Origin: a virus
Strand: one strand, 5' to 3'
IMG/VR virus record: IMGVR_UViG_3300025030_000109
Location: 1 to 61,372 of that record
Length of the DNA: 61,372 nucleotides
Positions 50,130-57,443 of the stretch are shown in pieces. Each line of letters starts with the position of its first letter. The first letter of the stretch is position 1. The notes beneath the pieces are model-generated. The model was not told the DNA's origin. It did no database searches and was given only the letters and a program-made list of their open reading frames with translations. Both the position numbers and the translations under genes were made by a program.

Positions 50130-50624
50130 ATGAAACCCATTTACTTAATTACATTACCCCACAACTTTGGTCGACCCGTCAACCCACAACATATTGTTGC
50201 AGTCTTCACCGACCTGAAAGAAGCACAGCAAGACCACACCGCCCGGACGAGAGCAGCAAACGACACCGCACCCCGCGACCTTGACGGGCACCCCTATCAT
50301 ATTCGTGGGCCGTACACGGACCAGACCGAAGAGGAAGCTTTCGAGATGATCAAAGCCGGAATGATTATGTTGACCGCCCAGGACCTGATAAACGAACTGC
50401 AGCGACTCGGTTATAAAATCGAGGGCACCAACGGAATGTCATTCAACTATTTCAACACCGGCAACAAACGCAAGTATAAAGCCAGATCAATTAGCATCAT
50501 AGAGGCAGATACAAAAATGTCATTCGCACATGTTGACGCCCGCCGCGATGATAATTTTAAAGCACTCCAGGCGCTCAGATATAACCATTTCGCTTACGAC
50601 AAAGAAAGAATCTGGGAGTTGTAG
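50130..50624 (+). CDS. Accessory protein, unknown
   Basis: A 164-residue protein starting MKPIYLITLPHNFGRPVN, with AGGAGCGGAG before the ATG and TGATG coupling to the frame before. The middle has AQDLINELQRLGYKIEG, a helix-turn seen in small phage proteins, and the C-terminal part contains SISIIEADTKMSFAHVD. Low GC relative to the structural genes. No family recognised; early timing suggests host interaction. Confidence 0.65.
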   Translation: MKPIYLITLPHNFGRPVNPQHIVAVFTDLKEAQQDHTARTRAANDTAPRDLDGHPYHIRGPYTDQTEEEAFEMIKAGMIMLTAQDLINELQRLGYKIEGTNGMSFNYFNTGNKRKYKARSISIIEADTKMSFAHVDARRDDNFKALQALRYNHFAYDKERIWEL

Positions 50625-50667
50625 CACCCCGCAGCCGCACCCATAGCCACACCCCCCGACACGTAAC

Positions 50668-50686
50668 CAACCGCGCCACGGCGCCA
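50668..50686 (+). repeat. 19-bp leader repeat, copy 1
   Basis: CAACCGCGCCACGGCGCCA, exactly repeated at 51412-51430. It can fold as GCGC-CACG-GCGC. Both copies lie a few bases before a strong ribosome site. Confidence 0.85.
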
Positions 50687-50703
50687 CCAGGAGGAGATAG
50701 ACA

Positions 50704-50835
50704 ATGAGCACATCGAACGACCAGGTAAAGCACCTATTCGCCAACCACCAATCCGGGGATTCTGCGAATTTGCACAGCGACGGCACCGTACTCAAATCCT
50801 ACTCGACGCCCATCGCCCTGGCACCGCACCACTAA
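50704..50835 (+). CDS. Truncated accessory protein ending in the duplication
   Basis: A 43-residue frame (MSTSNDQVKHLFANHQSG) with GGAGGAG before the ATG. It resembles the N-terminus of a widespread small phage protein that reads 'HLFANQSQ ... SYG-x-x-x-PIA'; here SYSTPIAL is followed at once by the start of duplicated copy B, which supplies the last six residues and the stop. The C-terminal part of the normal protein is lost, so this is probably a remnant cut by the duplication. Confidence 0.55.
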   Translation: MSTSNDQVKHLFANHQSGDSANLHSDGTVLKSYSTPIALAPHH

Positions 50836-51034
50836 ATGCGTATCTAAACTTATAAAAAAGATTGCATATATAGGAAACTGTGATATTATTTATTCGTATT
50901 CTAAATAACTAAGGAGGCCTGAAAAATGCCAGTCTACATTTACTCCAGGATAAACAAGGTGATCAAGATCCGCTGCACTCTCTGGGGCCCGCAGCTCACC
51001 GACGAGCAGGTACTGGCCGAGCTGGACAAGGAGG
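50817..51034 (+). repeat. Duplicated promoter-gene block, copy B
   Basis: Second copy of 49824-50040, with one extra A in the A-run and scattered changes. Confidence 0.92.
50862..50889 (+). promoter_or_regulatory. Rightward promoter, copy B
   Basis: TTGCAT (50862-50867), 16 bases, TATTAT (50884-50889). The two copies differ in the spacer and -10, so strength may differ. Confidence 0.72.
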
Positions 51035-51045
51035 TGGAGAAATGA
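50926..51045 (+). CDS. Small duplicated protein, copy B
   Basis: A 39-residue protein, MPVYIYSRINKVIKIRCTLW then GPQLTDEQVLAELDKEVEK. AAGGAGG lies eight bases before the ATG and the stop overlaps the next ATG. It equals the N-terminal part of copy A without its tail. The conserved sequence between the copies, except at the end, suggests that the first 37 residues matter. Function unknown. Confidence 0.65.
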   Translation: MPVYIYSRINKVIKIRCTLWGPQLTDEQVLAELDKEVEK

Positions 51046-51410
51046 AAAAGACCTTGCAACAGGTTGAATCTGAGGGGCGAAAGGCCGGCGAAATATGGGT
51101 AAATAACCCCGTCTGTATCGTCAACCTATACCGCACCAGTGATGAACGTGGGGCATGGTGGGTAGGTCACGCATCCGGCCGAACAAACGACATTACCCAC
51201 CGTTTACCTGCGCCGACCAGATATCAACTGGTAGAGATCATGAACCCAAATTGGGAGAAAAACGAAGCCGGCCAATGGAGCTTCACATACCAGATTCTGA
51301 GCCAACATGATACGCTGCAGGAGGCGCAGGACGCCCACGCGCGGATAACTAGATTGACCGGCCATCCGATGATAGAGAAATGTCACAGATACGTTTTGCT
51401 GGGACAATAA
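51042..51410 (+). CDS. Accessory protein, unknown
   Basis: A 122-residue protein (MKKTLQQVESEGRKAGEIW) coupled to the small gene before by ATGA. It has WWVGHASGRTNDITHRL and a C-terminal helix (TLQEAQDAHARITRLTGHP). The fold looks alpha/beta. No family recognised. Confidence 0.65.
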   Translation: MKKTLQQVESEGRKAGEIWVNNPVCIVNLYRTSDERGAWWVGHASGRTNDITHRLPAPTRYQLVEIMNPNWEKNEAGQWSFTYQILSQHDTLQEAQDAHARITRLTGHPMIEKCHRYVLLGQ

Positions 51411-51411
51411 A

Positions 51412-51430
51412 CAACCGCGCCACGGCGCCA
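51412..51430 (+). repeat. 19-bp leader repeat, copy 2
   Basis: Exact second copy of 50668-50686, again just before a GGAGG ribosome site. Confidence 0.85.
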
Positions 51431-51443
51431 GGAGGGAGTAAGA

Positions 51444-52358
51444 ATGAACTACCCAATTCAGGAGCACGAACACTCAATCAACAACGTACCCGGCCGCATG
51501 TTCACCGTTCACGAGCCGCAGGAGGTGAGAGGTAACAAGGTGCACCGCAACCAGACATGGATCAGCGAAGGCCGCCCGGTGAAAGGATACGGGACCAACG
51601 GCGTCATGCATGTCAAAATCCGCTTTGACGACGAGTGTAAGAACGGCCACCAGTCGTTCAGCATCACGGCAGACGTTTACACCGTCGAGAGCCGCCGCCA
51701 GAAAGACATCGCAGCCAGTGGGTGTATGAATGATGAGATAGCCAATATTTTCCCCGAACTGGTACCGCTGATCAAGTGGCACCTGATGAGCACAGACGGG
51801 CCTATGCACTACATCGCCAACACCGTTTACCGCGCCAGCGACAGAGACGCCAACGGGCGCAGGAAGGGCGAGGCGAGCGCATGGCGTACCGTCGTTTACT
51901 TCGGCAATAGCCCGGTGTCTCACGCTGTCAGCGAGAAGCTGGCGCAGTGGATAGAGCAGCACCCGCGCCCCCAGGTCAAAGAGATTCAGCACCCGGACAA
52001 AGGGAAGCCGGGCGCATACCAGTTCGCCCCGAAATACACCTTTAACGGCTTCTGCGAGCGCAGGCATGAGTGCCCCTTTAACGATGAGGAAACAGCGCGT
52101 CAATGGGCGGCAGCCTTCAATACGATAGACTACCGCTTCGACAGGATCACCACCGGATACAGCGAAGGCAAAACCCGCGACCTTGACGCCGCCAGGAGCA
52201 GCGCAGTATGGCCCGACGCAACGGACGAGGAATTGAGCACCGAGCGCGACACCCTGAAAGCCGCACTTGAGGCACGCTTACCCGGTCTGATAGCTGAATT
52301 CCGCGCCGACATGGAGCGGATAGGTTTCTTGTGGGAGCCTGACCATAGCGAGGTGTGA
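51444..52358 (+). CDS. Conserved accessory protein, unknown
   Basis: A 304-residue protein with GGAGGGAG before the ATG. Parts in order: an N-terminal VPGRMFTVHEPQEV, a beta-rich stretch (HVKIRFDDECKNGHQSFSI), a core with EIANIFPELVPLIKWHLMS and PMHYIANTVYRASDRD, and a long C-terminal helix (ERDTLKAALEARLPGLIAEF). The 'DGPMHYIANT-x-YHA-x-DRD' core is common to many phage accessory proteins whose function I do not know. Largest gene of the accessory block. Confidence 0.7.
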   Translation: MNYPIQEHEHSINNVPGRMFTVHEPQEVRGNKVHRNQTWISEGRPVKGYGTNGVMHVKIRFDDECKNGHQSFSITADVYTVESRRQKDIAASGCMNDEIANIFPELVPLIKWHLMSTDGPMHYIANTVYRASDRDANGRRKGEASAWRTVVYFGNSPVSHAVSEKLAQWIEQHPRPQVKEIQHPDKGKPGAYQFAPKYTFNGFCERRHECPFNDEETARQWAAAFNTIDYRFDRITTGYSEGKTRDLDAARSSAVWPDATDEELSTERDTLKAALEARLPGLIAEFRADMERIGFLWEPDHSEV

Positions 52359-52360
52359 CC

Positions 52361-52573
52361 ATGGACATCGAGAGAGCGAGAAAACTAAAAAGAGGCCAGA
52401 TGGTACACTGCCCTGCAGACCGAGGCGAACCCGCATACACCGGGCGAGTAGTGCAGGAAAACGCAATAACCGAGACCGCAGCCGAATACGATGCAAACGG
52501 CTCTAAATACATTTGGGTTTTAGTACAAGGCCCGCTTCACAAAACAACTTGGCCGTCTAACCGTCTAGGATAA
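52361..52573 (+). CDS. Small beta-barrel-like protein
   Basis: A 70-residue protein (MDIERARKLKRGQMVHCP) with a short SH3-like pattern (GEPAYTGRVVQEN, YIWVLVQG) and ending in PSNRLG. GAGGTG lies five bases before the ATG; an in-frame GTG six bases upstream overlaps the previous stop and is an alternative start. Such small barrels bind nucleic acid or protein partners. Confidence 0.6.
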   Translation: MDIERARKLKRGQMVHCPADRGEPAYTGRVVQENAITETAAEYDANGSKYIWVLVQGPLHKTTWPSNRLG

Positions 52574-52600
52574 CCACACCAACCCACGGGAGCCACGACC

Positions 52601-52804
52601 ATGAGAGACCGCAGATACACCATAACCCAGGAGTACACCGGAGCAGCCACACGGCAACATGTTCTAAGGTTCTGCAACGACTTCGTGTCCACACACCGCA
52701 CCCGCGACCAGGCAGCAGCCGCCCAGGAGCGACACGCAGAGGAACGCAGCGCCCAACTTGCCGGATGGATGCAGCCCACATTGCCAGGAGGCACGCCGCT
52801 ATGA
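52601..52804 (+). CDS. Small accessory protein
   Basis: A 67-residue helical protein (MRDRRYTITQEYTGA) with GGGAG before the ATG and a stop overlapping the next ATG. It is Arg/Gln/Ala-rich (RTRDQAAAAQERHAEER). No family recognised. Confidence 0.55.
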   Translation: MRDRRYTITQEYTGAATRQHVLRFCNDFVSTHRTRDQAAAAQERHAEERSAQLAGWMQPTLPGGTPL

Positions 52805-52959
52805 CATTTGACCAAGTAAAAACCAAAGCAGTCAAACAATGGGACGGTTATCTTGTGATCACACCAGCCGTCGCCCGTCGTATATCGACAACCGGAAAGC
52901 TTGTCGAAGTGGCCGTGATCCACGCCCGCACCCCGAGACCCAAGGAGGCGCAGCCGTGA
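52801..52959 (+). CDS. Small accessory protein
   Basis: A 52-residue protein (MTFDQVKTKAVKQWDGYL) coupled on both sides by overlapping start and stop codons. A short alpha/beta pattern (VITPAVARRISTTGKLVEV) precedes a basic tail. No family recognised. Confidence 0.55.
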   Translation: MTFDQVKTKAVKQWDGYLVITPAVARRISTTGKLVEVAVIHARTPRPKEAQP

Positions 52960-53012
52960 TCCTCATCGTCGCCCTGATCCTAGTCGCAGTCTACGCACAC
53001 CGTTATGTCTAA
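52956..53012 (+). CDS. 18-residue membrane micropeptide
   Basis: GTG start overlapping the previous stop, with a perfect AAGGAGG six bases upstream, opens a frame of only 18 residues: a hydrophobic core (ILIVALILVAVYA) and a basic end (HRYV). This is just one short membrane span. The strong ribosome site argues that it is really made. Confidence 0.55.
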   Translation: MILIVALILVAVYAHRYV

Positions 53013-53062
53013 AACCCACACACCCGCGCAGCCCCAGGCGCCAAAGAGAGGAGAGCAGACAA

Positions 53063-53299
53063 ATGGATAAAGACCAGTTCAATCAGAAGCTAGAAACGCT
53101 TTGCGAGGAGTTGTTTTTCCAGGTGAGCGCCGAGGCTAACAGGCTATTCCAGAGCGGAGCCGTTGACGTTGACAGCTTCCAGGACGATATGAGGCTCCCC
53201 AAGATCATCCTTTGCGCAGCGCTTCACAACGAGGCGGAGCAATACAGACCCCGAGATAAGAAGCTGCTCAAAGAGTTGCGGAACCTTACCAGGTTCTAA
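53063..53299 (+). CDS. Small accessory protein, last of block
   Basis: A 78-residue helical protein (MDKDQFNQKLETLCEELF) with GAGGAGAG before the ATG. A charged middle (GAVDVDSFQDDMRLPKI) joins two helices. A terminator follows 24 bases after its stop. No family recognised. Confidence 0.6.
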   Translation: MDKDQFNQKLETLCEELFFQVSAEANRLFQSGAVDVDSFQDDMRLPKIILCAALHNEAEQYRPRDKKLLKELRNLTRF

Positions 53300-53322
53300 G
53301 CCCTTCACCCCAAAGAAACGAA

Positions 53323-53351
53323 GCCCGCGAGCAGTCAGCGCGGGCCTTTTT
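53323..53351 (+). terminator. Terminator of the accessory block
   Basis: GCCCGCG (53323-53329) pairs with CGCGGGC (53339-53345); C and five T follow. It ends the rightward early transcript. Confidence 0.9.
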
Positions 53352-53713
53352 GCGTCCGCCCACGTCCCATTTTTCCCGCGGCCCTTCGGGTTGCGCCTAT
53401 TCGGCGCTTGACAGGCGCTGACGCGCCAAAGGCATAGGTGCTGCTGCGCAGCTTAAAGCCCCGCTTCCGCTTCGCTACAGCTCGATGTAGCGGCTTCGCC
53501 GCGAAAAGGCCACACACAAAGCAAGTTTGCGCTTCGCGTGATCCAGGCAGAGGCCTTGGGGGGCTACGCTGCGCTCGCCCCGTAGGCTATTCATGCCCCC
53601 CGTAATACAGCCCCTCTCAGTCGCCCAATTTTTATAAAGTACTGAATTTACTACGAAATCCCGACGCCGCGACATACACGCCAGAAAAATTCCCAAAAAT
53701 CCAACCTCAGGAC
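53352..53713. other. Hairpin-rich non-coding stretch
   Basis: About 360 bases without a credible gene. It is crowded with short GC-rich hairpins having TTC-type loops, such as GCGGC-TTC-GCCGC at about 53481-53493, GCTGCTGCGCAGC, and CGCTTCGCG, and ends in an AT-rich part before the next promoter. It differs in look from all phage genes around it and resembles plasmid-type non-coding DNA. A small structured RNA, a packaging signal or a captured foreign piece are all possible. Confidence 0.45.
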
Positions 53714-53752
53714 AATAAAGTTCTTGACACTCAGCCCCGTAGCCGCTAAACT
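53714..53752 (+). promoter_or_regulatory. Rightward promoter of the conserved phage type
   Basis: AATAAAGTTC, -35 TTGACA (53724-53729), 17 bases, -10 TAAACT (53747-53752). It is the only rightward member of this promoter family and stands at the head of the block that leads to terminase. Confidence 0.78.
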
Positions 53753-53780
53753 CCTGAGAAATACTGAACTTGGGGGGGAC

Positions 53781-54353
53781 ATGATGAGCGTCATTGAATT
53801 CAGCGGCGGGCAGATAAACCACCGCTACCTGATGGGTAAAAGCAAAAACGACCTCGCACACATGGTTCTGGACTACCTGACAGTATGGGAGAAATCACAG
53901 GCCGATGTAAAAAGGCTGACACAAGAACTGGCAGCCGCGAGGAGACCCCCCATGCAACCGATCGACCAGTCCATCGTAACCCCGACCGAAGGGGACTGTA
54001 TGCGCGCCACCGTCGCAACACTGCTCGATCTACCTCTCGACGCCGTGCCTCACTTCATGAGGTTCCCGGGAGATGAGTGGTGGAGAGTCTATGTGGGCTT
54101 CTTCTGGGCGCTCGGGTGGGAGATCGGAGAGTGGAAAACTGAGGGAGCCATAGACCCCGACAGCGGGGTCAACGGATTCTTCGACGCCGCAGTACCATCC
54201 AAGACGTTCCCCGACAAGAAGCACGCCGTGGTGATCGACAGCGCAGGAGTCGTGGTCCACGACCCGAACCCCAACAGGGCGTGGATGGGCGCGAACGTCT
54301 TGGAGAGCGGGGAGCTTATCGGGTACTACACGATGAAGAGAATCACTGAGTAA
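53781..54353 (+). CDS. Papain/C39-like domain protein
   Basis: A 190-residue protein with a GGGGGGG tract before the ATG. An N-terminal coiled coil (about 1-65) is followed by a domain with TPTEGDCMRATVATLL, KKHAVVIDSAG and VVHDPNPNRAW. Cys, His and Asp in that order match the catalytic set of cysteine peptidase-like folds (C39/papain type). Similar domains occur in many phage proteins with no known substrate. It is read from an early-type promoter, so it may act on host proteins. Function inferred only. Confidence 0.6.
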   Translation: MMSVIEFSGGQINHRYLMGKSKNDLAHMVLDYLTVWEKSQADVKRLTQELAAARRPPMQPIDQSIVTPTEGDCMRATVATLLDLPLDAVPHFMRFPGDEWWRVYVGFFWALGWEIGEWKTEGAIDPDSGVNGFFDAAVPSKTFPDKKHAVVIDSAGVVVHDPNPNRAWMGANVLESGELIGYYTMKRITE

Positions 54354-54360
54354 CAAATTT

Positions 54361-54371
54361 ACTCAATGAGT
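54361..54371. promoter_or_regulatory. Palindromic operator-like site
   Basis: ACTCAATGAGT, the same palindrome as ACTCAGTGAGT at 3151-3161 except for the centre base, 21 bases before the -35 of the next promoter. A further ACTCA half-site follows at 54381-54385. Confidence 0.6.
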
Positions 54372-54391
54372 ACAAATTCCACTCATTTAGC

Positions 54392-54420
54392 TTGACAACA
54401 CACTGAAAGTATGCCCTAAT
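54392..54420 (+). promoter_or_regulatory. Late promoter for the small terminase unit
   Basis: TTGACA (54392-54397), 17 bases, CCTAAT (54415-54420). Transcripts would begin about 54427, two bases before the next ATG. Confidence 0.55.
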
Positions 54421-54428
54421 CCCACCCC

Positions 54429-54965
54429 ATGAGCGCACATCAAGACACATGGGGCCTGGACGATCTGATGGAGGAGCCTTTCGAGCCCCTCTTGGAAGAC
54501 CTGCGTTCCGGCTCCGAGGTCTTTCTCCCGACCGGTTTCACCGGTCACCAATTCGTCGACTATCACGACGAAACACCCTCAAAAAAATACCTCTCCGAGT
54601 GGCCGGCGCAGTTCCCGGTCGCCCTCGCCATGGAGGTGGAGGATCTCCCCGCCATCCTGGCCCGCTTCGAGATAACCCCCGAAAGATTCGAGCTTCTGAA
54701 ACCTCTCCCGGCGTTCCGCAAGGCGGTGGCCGAGGCGCAGCGCGACGTGCGTGAGCAGGGGCATACCTTCAAGCTGAAATGCAAAGGGATCGCCGAGGAC
54801 TTCCTGGACAATCTCTACCACGAGCTGCAGAACCCACAGGTAGGCCTCTCGACCAAGGTCGATGTCTTCAAATATCTCACCAAGATGGGTGGGCTGGAGC
54901 CTGTGCCGGTCCCCGCCACCGCTGCATCTTCCGCTGTCGCCGTGCAGATAAACATCAACATCTGA
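54429..54965 (+). CDS. terS: Terminase small subunit-like protein
   Basis: A 178-residue protein. After a 60-residue acidic, loose N-terminus comes the helical pattern I associate with podovirus small terminases: LPAILARFEITPERFELLK, FRKAVAEAQRDVREQG, FKLKCKGIAEDFLDNLYHEL, VFKYLTKMGGLEPVP and an end in INI. It would recognise the packaging site and hand DNA to the large subunit. The ATG has no ribosome site and lies about two bases from the predicted transcript start, so it may be translated leaderless; a second ATG at 54468 is another option. It is parted from terL by lysis and tail-spike genes. Confidence 0.65.
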   Translation: MSAHQDTWGLDDLMEEPFEPLLEDLRSGSEVFLPTGFTGHQFVDYHDETPSKKYLSEWPAQFPVALAMEVEDLPAILARFEITPERFELLKPLPAFRKAVAEAQRDVREQGHTFKLKCKGIAEDFLDNLYHELQNPQVGLSTKVDVFKYLTKMGGLEPVPVPATAASSAVAVQININI

Positions 54966-54984
54966 ACCTCGGGAGGCTCTGCCT

Positions 54985-55431
54985 ATGCCCCAAGCAGCCC
55001 TGGCCCACAACATCGATGTCTGCGCGCAGACCCAGACTTTTGAGCAGATAAAAGAGACCTTGCGTCGCCTGGACGCGCATGGCGAGAGGACCGCCATCGC
55101 TCTGGAGCATATAGCGGAACAGGGGGCGATCGTGGCCCAGCACGAGAAACGGCTCGACAAGCATGACATCGACCTGCGCGAGGTCTTCCACCGGGTGAAT
55201 GACCAGGAGAGGCTGGAGCGCGTGGAGCAGAAAGTAGCGGAGCTGGAGAAGAAGGTAGCCAAGGAGGAGGGGGCCGAGGAGGTTGCCGTCGAGAAGAAAA
55301 AGTTCTGGACCGATCTGAAGCTCCAGCTGGCGACCCCGATCATGGTGGCCGCTTTCTTCTTCCTCTGGCTCACCGGCAAGCTGGAGATAGCGGCCAAGCT
55401 GCTGAAGCTCTGGAGAGAATTCGCAGGCTGA
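54985..55431 (+). CDS. Coiled-coil membrane protein, possible lysis factor
   Basis: A 148-residue protein with GGGAGG before the ATG: a long N-terminal coiled coil (about residues 15-100, HEKRLDKHDIDLREVF, VEQKVAELEKKVAKEE), one membrane span near 116-135 (TPIMVAAFFFLWLTG) and a short basic tail. This form fits XhlA-like or other lysis helpers and some virion membrane proteins. It lies a few genes before the endolysin. No second holin candidate is clear, so it may be part of the holin function. Confidence 0.55.
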   Translation: MPQAALAHNIDVCAQTQTFEQIKETLRRLDAHGERTAIALEHIAEQGAIVAQHEKRLDKHDIDLREVFHRVNDQERLERVEQKVAELEKKVAKEEGAEEVAVEKKKFWTDLKLQLATPIMVAAFFFLWLTGKLEIAAKLLKLWREFAG

Positions 55432-55480
55432 ACATCATTACCCCGACCCGGCTTCTGCCGGACAATAGGAGAGTGAACCC

Positions 55481-55789
55481 ATGTCTAAATTAGTCAGAGA
55501 CGACAATCAGAAGATCCTCCAGTTGCTTCAACCCTCGGCGGCCCACCAGGCGCTCGCCGTCTCCGCAGTCTCGGCCGCATCCGACGCTCTGGGCGACACC
55601 ACGACCCTCGTAGAGCTCTACTGCGACACGCTCTGTTTCGTGGCCCTGGGTGCTGCCCCCGTCGCAGAAGCGACCCACATCCCCGTCTACGGCGGCATCC
55701 CCCGGACTCTCGCCGTGACCCCCGGGACGAAGGTCGCAGGCATCCTCGCCGCCGGGACCGACACCCTGCGCATCGTGGAGATGGTGTAA
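55481..55789 (+). CDS. Small virion protein
   Basis: A 102-residue protein with AGGAGAG before the ATG. It has an Ala/Ser-rich start and a beta-type body (LVELYCDTLCFVALGAAP, then VYGGIPRTLAVTPGTKVAGI, and LRIVEMV at the end), a pattern shared by small phage proteins that coat heads or tails. A hairpin (CCGGC-TTCT-GCCGG) lies 20 bases before the start. Structural role inferred. Confidence 0.55.
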   Translation: MSKLVRDDNQKILQLLQPSAAHQALAVSAVSAASDALGDTTTLVELYCDTLCFVALGAAPVAEATHIPVYGGIPRTLAVTPGTKVAGILAAGTDTLRIVEMV

Positions 55790-55792
55790 GCC

Positions 55793-57424
55793 GTGGCGAC
55801 CTACTACGTAAGCCAATCAACCGCCAACGGATACGCTATCGGCGACGACAGTCGAAGCACTGCGCAGGCTGTGAGCAAATTGACACCCTGGCTCACCGTC
55901 GATAAGGCGTACACGGCATCGGCAGCGGGTGACACTATCGTCCTGAACGACGGGACGTACACCCACGCCACGCTGCTCACTGTTGCCAAGTCACTGACGA
56001 TCAACCCCGAGACTCCTTATGGTGCGATTCTCCGCTCAGTAAACGCCACGCGGGTTATCCATCTCAACTCTACGTCAGGTGCTATCTCTCTGACACTCGG
56101 GCAAGTCGTGGTGGATGCAAACAACACATCCGCAAGCGGGATCACTTTTAACGCAGCCGCCAACCTTTACACTCTGGCGCTCAATGGAACAAAGTTCCTG
56201 AATCCTACGCTGATCGGTGTCAACGTTTCCACTTCCGCGCCTGCTGTCGCGCTCACAGCACGTAATATCATCATATCCGGTACTGCAATCACTCAATCGG
56301 GGATTTATGCTTCAGGATTGGGTGTGGGCAGCAGTGTGGACATTGACGGCATCACGGTGGACATGAGCGGCCAGACGACAAACGAGCATGGAGCGGTGGT
56401 GCTAAAAGCTGTTGCCGAAGGAGTGACAGCAACAGTGAAAAACGTAACAGGCTCCATTGTCGTTAACGCCTCGGCCAATCAACATCTTGGTGTGAGGATA
56501 TTCAATATCCCTGCCGCCGTGATTGAATATTGCAATATCAACATTTCGGGAGGCACCGGGACGGCAAGCGGAATTCTCTACTGGATAGGTTCGGACATGA
56601 CCACGCCGCTTACATCGGCTAACGGCATAATCCGGTACAACCGAGGCCAGAATTCCATGCCGGGGGGTATTCTTGCTCTGATCGGACAGGACGCCTCGGC
56701 GGTTGTCGGCACAGCCAAGAACTACAGCAATGGCGGGAAAATCTACGGTAACAACTGTTCAGGAACTGCCGCCAACAGAGCTTCATTGCACGGGTTTATG
56801 CTCGGGAACTCAACAGGCGGCGAGGCATACGGGAATTTTGCTGACTCGGTCGCTTTCCTTGTCATAGCCAAGGGGCAAGATGGCGGCGTGCTGAGCTACA
56901 ACAGCGGGACCAACATTGCAGGGATCGGCGGTCTGAGAGCTAAAGCGTCCACAGGGTCCAAGTTTTACAATAACACAGTGCAGTGTATCTCAGGCTGGCC
57001 GTTTTACGCAGACCATGACGCCACAACATCCATTTACTCGGCTGACGTCGAGTTTAAGAATAACATCGCATATGTGACTGACACTGTTACAGGCATGGTA
57101 AGGGTGAGCGTCGGTAGCACAGGCACGTTTGCCAACAACGTTTATTACTCCACGGTCGCATTGCCTGTGAACCCTTGGGTTTACCAATTAACGAATTATG
57201 CCACGTTCGAGGATTGGCAAACGGCGCAGGAGTTGACCGCTGTGTACGCAGACCCACAGATTTTGAGCAACGGCAAACTGAGGGCAAATTCACCTTGCCG
57301 CAATGCGGGCGTAGATGTTGGACTCACCGCAGACTTCGCGGGGCGACCAGTCAGGGGTTTACCGGACCTAGGGGCTTATGAGTACAGGCGACCGGCGAGA
57401 CGAGGTTTTGGCTTCGGATTCTAA
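55793..57424 (+). CDS. Tail spike, right-handed beta-helix
   Basis: A 543-residue protein from a GTG start four bases after the previous stop. The N-terminus (TYYVSQSTANGYAIGDDS) and the run of short Ile/Val/Asn strands with turns (IDGITVDMSG, NGGKIYGNNCSG, SKFYNNTVQC, VEFKNNIAYV) are typical of a parallel beta-helix. The end DFAGRPVRGLPDLGAYEYR closes many beta-helix adhesins and lyases. As a tail spike it would bind and possibly cut host surface polysaccharide; no catalytic residues can be named. GC content is lower than in the neighbours, as usual for exchanged host-range genes. Confidence 0.82.
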   Translation: MATYYVSQSTANGYAIGDDSRSTAQAVSKLTPWLTVDKAYTASAAGDTIVLNDGTYTHATLLTVAKSLTINPETPYGAILRSVNATRVIHLNSTSGAISLTLGQVVVDANNTSASGITFNAAANLYTLALNGTKFLNPTLIGVNVSTSAPAVALTARNIIISGTAITQSGIYASGLGVGSSVDIDGITVDMSGQTTNEHGAVVLKAVAEGVTATVKNVTGSIVVNASANQHLGVRIFNIPAAVIEYCNINISGGTGTASGILYWIGSDMTTPLTSANGIIRYNRGQNSMPGGILALIGQDASAVVGTAKNYSNGGKIYGNNCSGTAANRASLHGFMLGNSTGGEAYGNFADSVAFLVIAKGQDGGVLSYNSGTNIAGIGGLRAKASTGSKFYNNTVQCISGWPFYADHDATTSIYSADVEFKNNIAYVTDTVTGMVRVSVGSTGTFANNVYYSTVALPVNPWVYQLTNYATFEDWQTAQELTAVYADPQILSNGKLRANSPCRNAGVDVGLTADFAGRPVRGLPDLGAYEYRRPARRGFGFGF

Positions 57425-57443
57425 CTTTACGAGGTACCCATAA

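Noticed and set aside
53475-53861. Leftward frame of 128 codons across the hairpin-rich stretch
   Set aside because: It has no ribosome site, lies over repeated hairpins and a promoter, and has no protein-like pattern.
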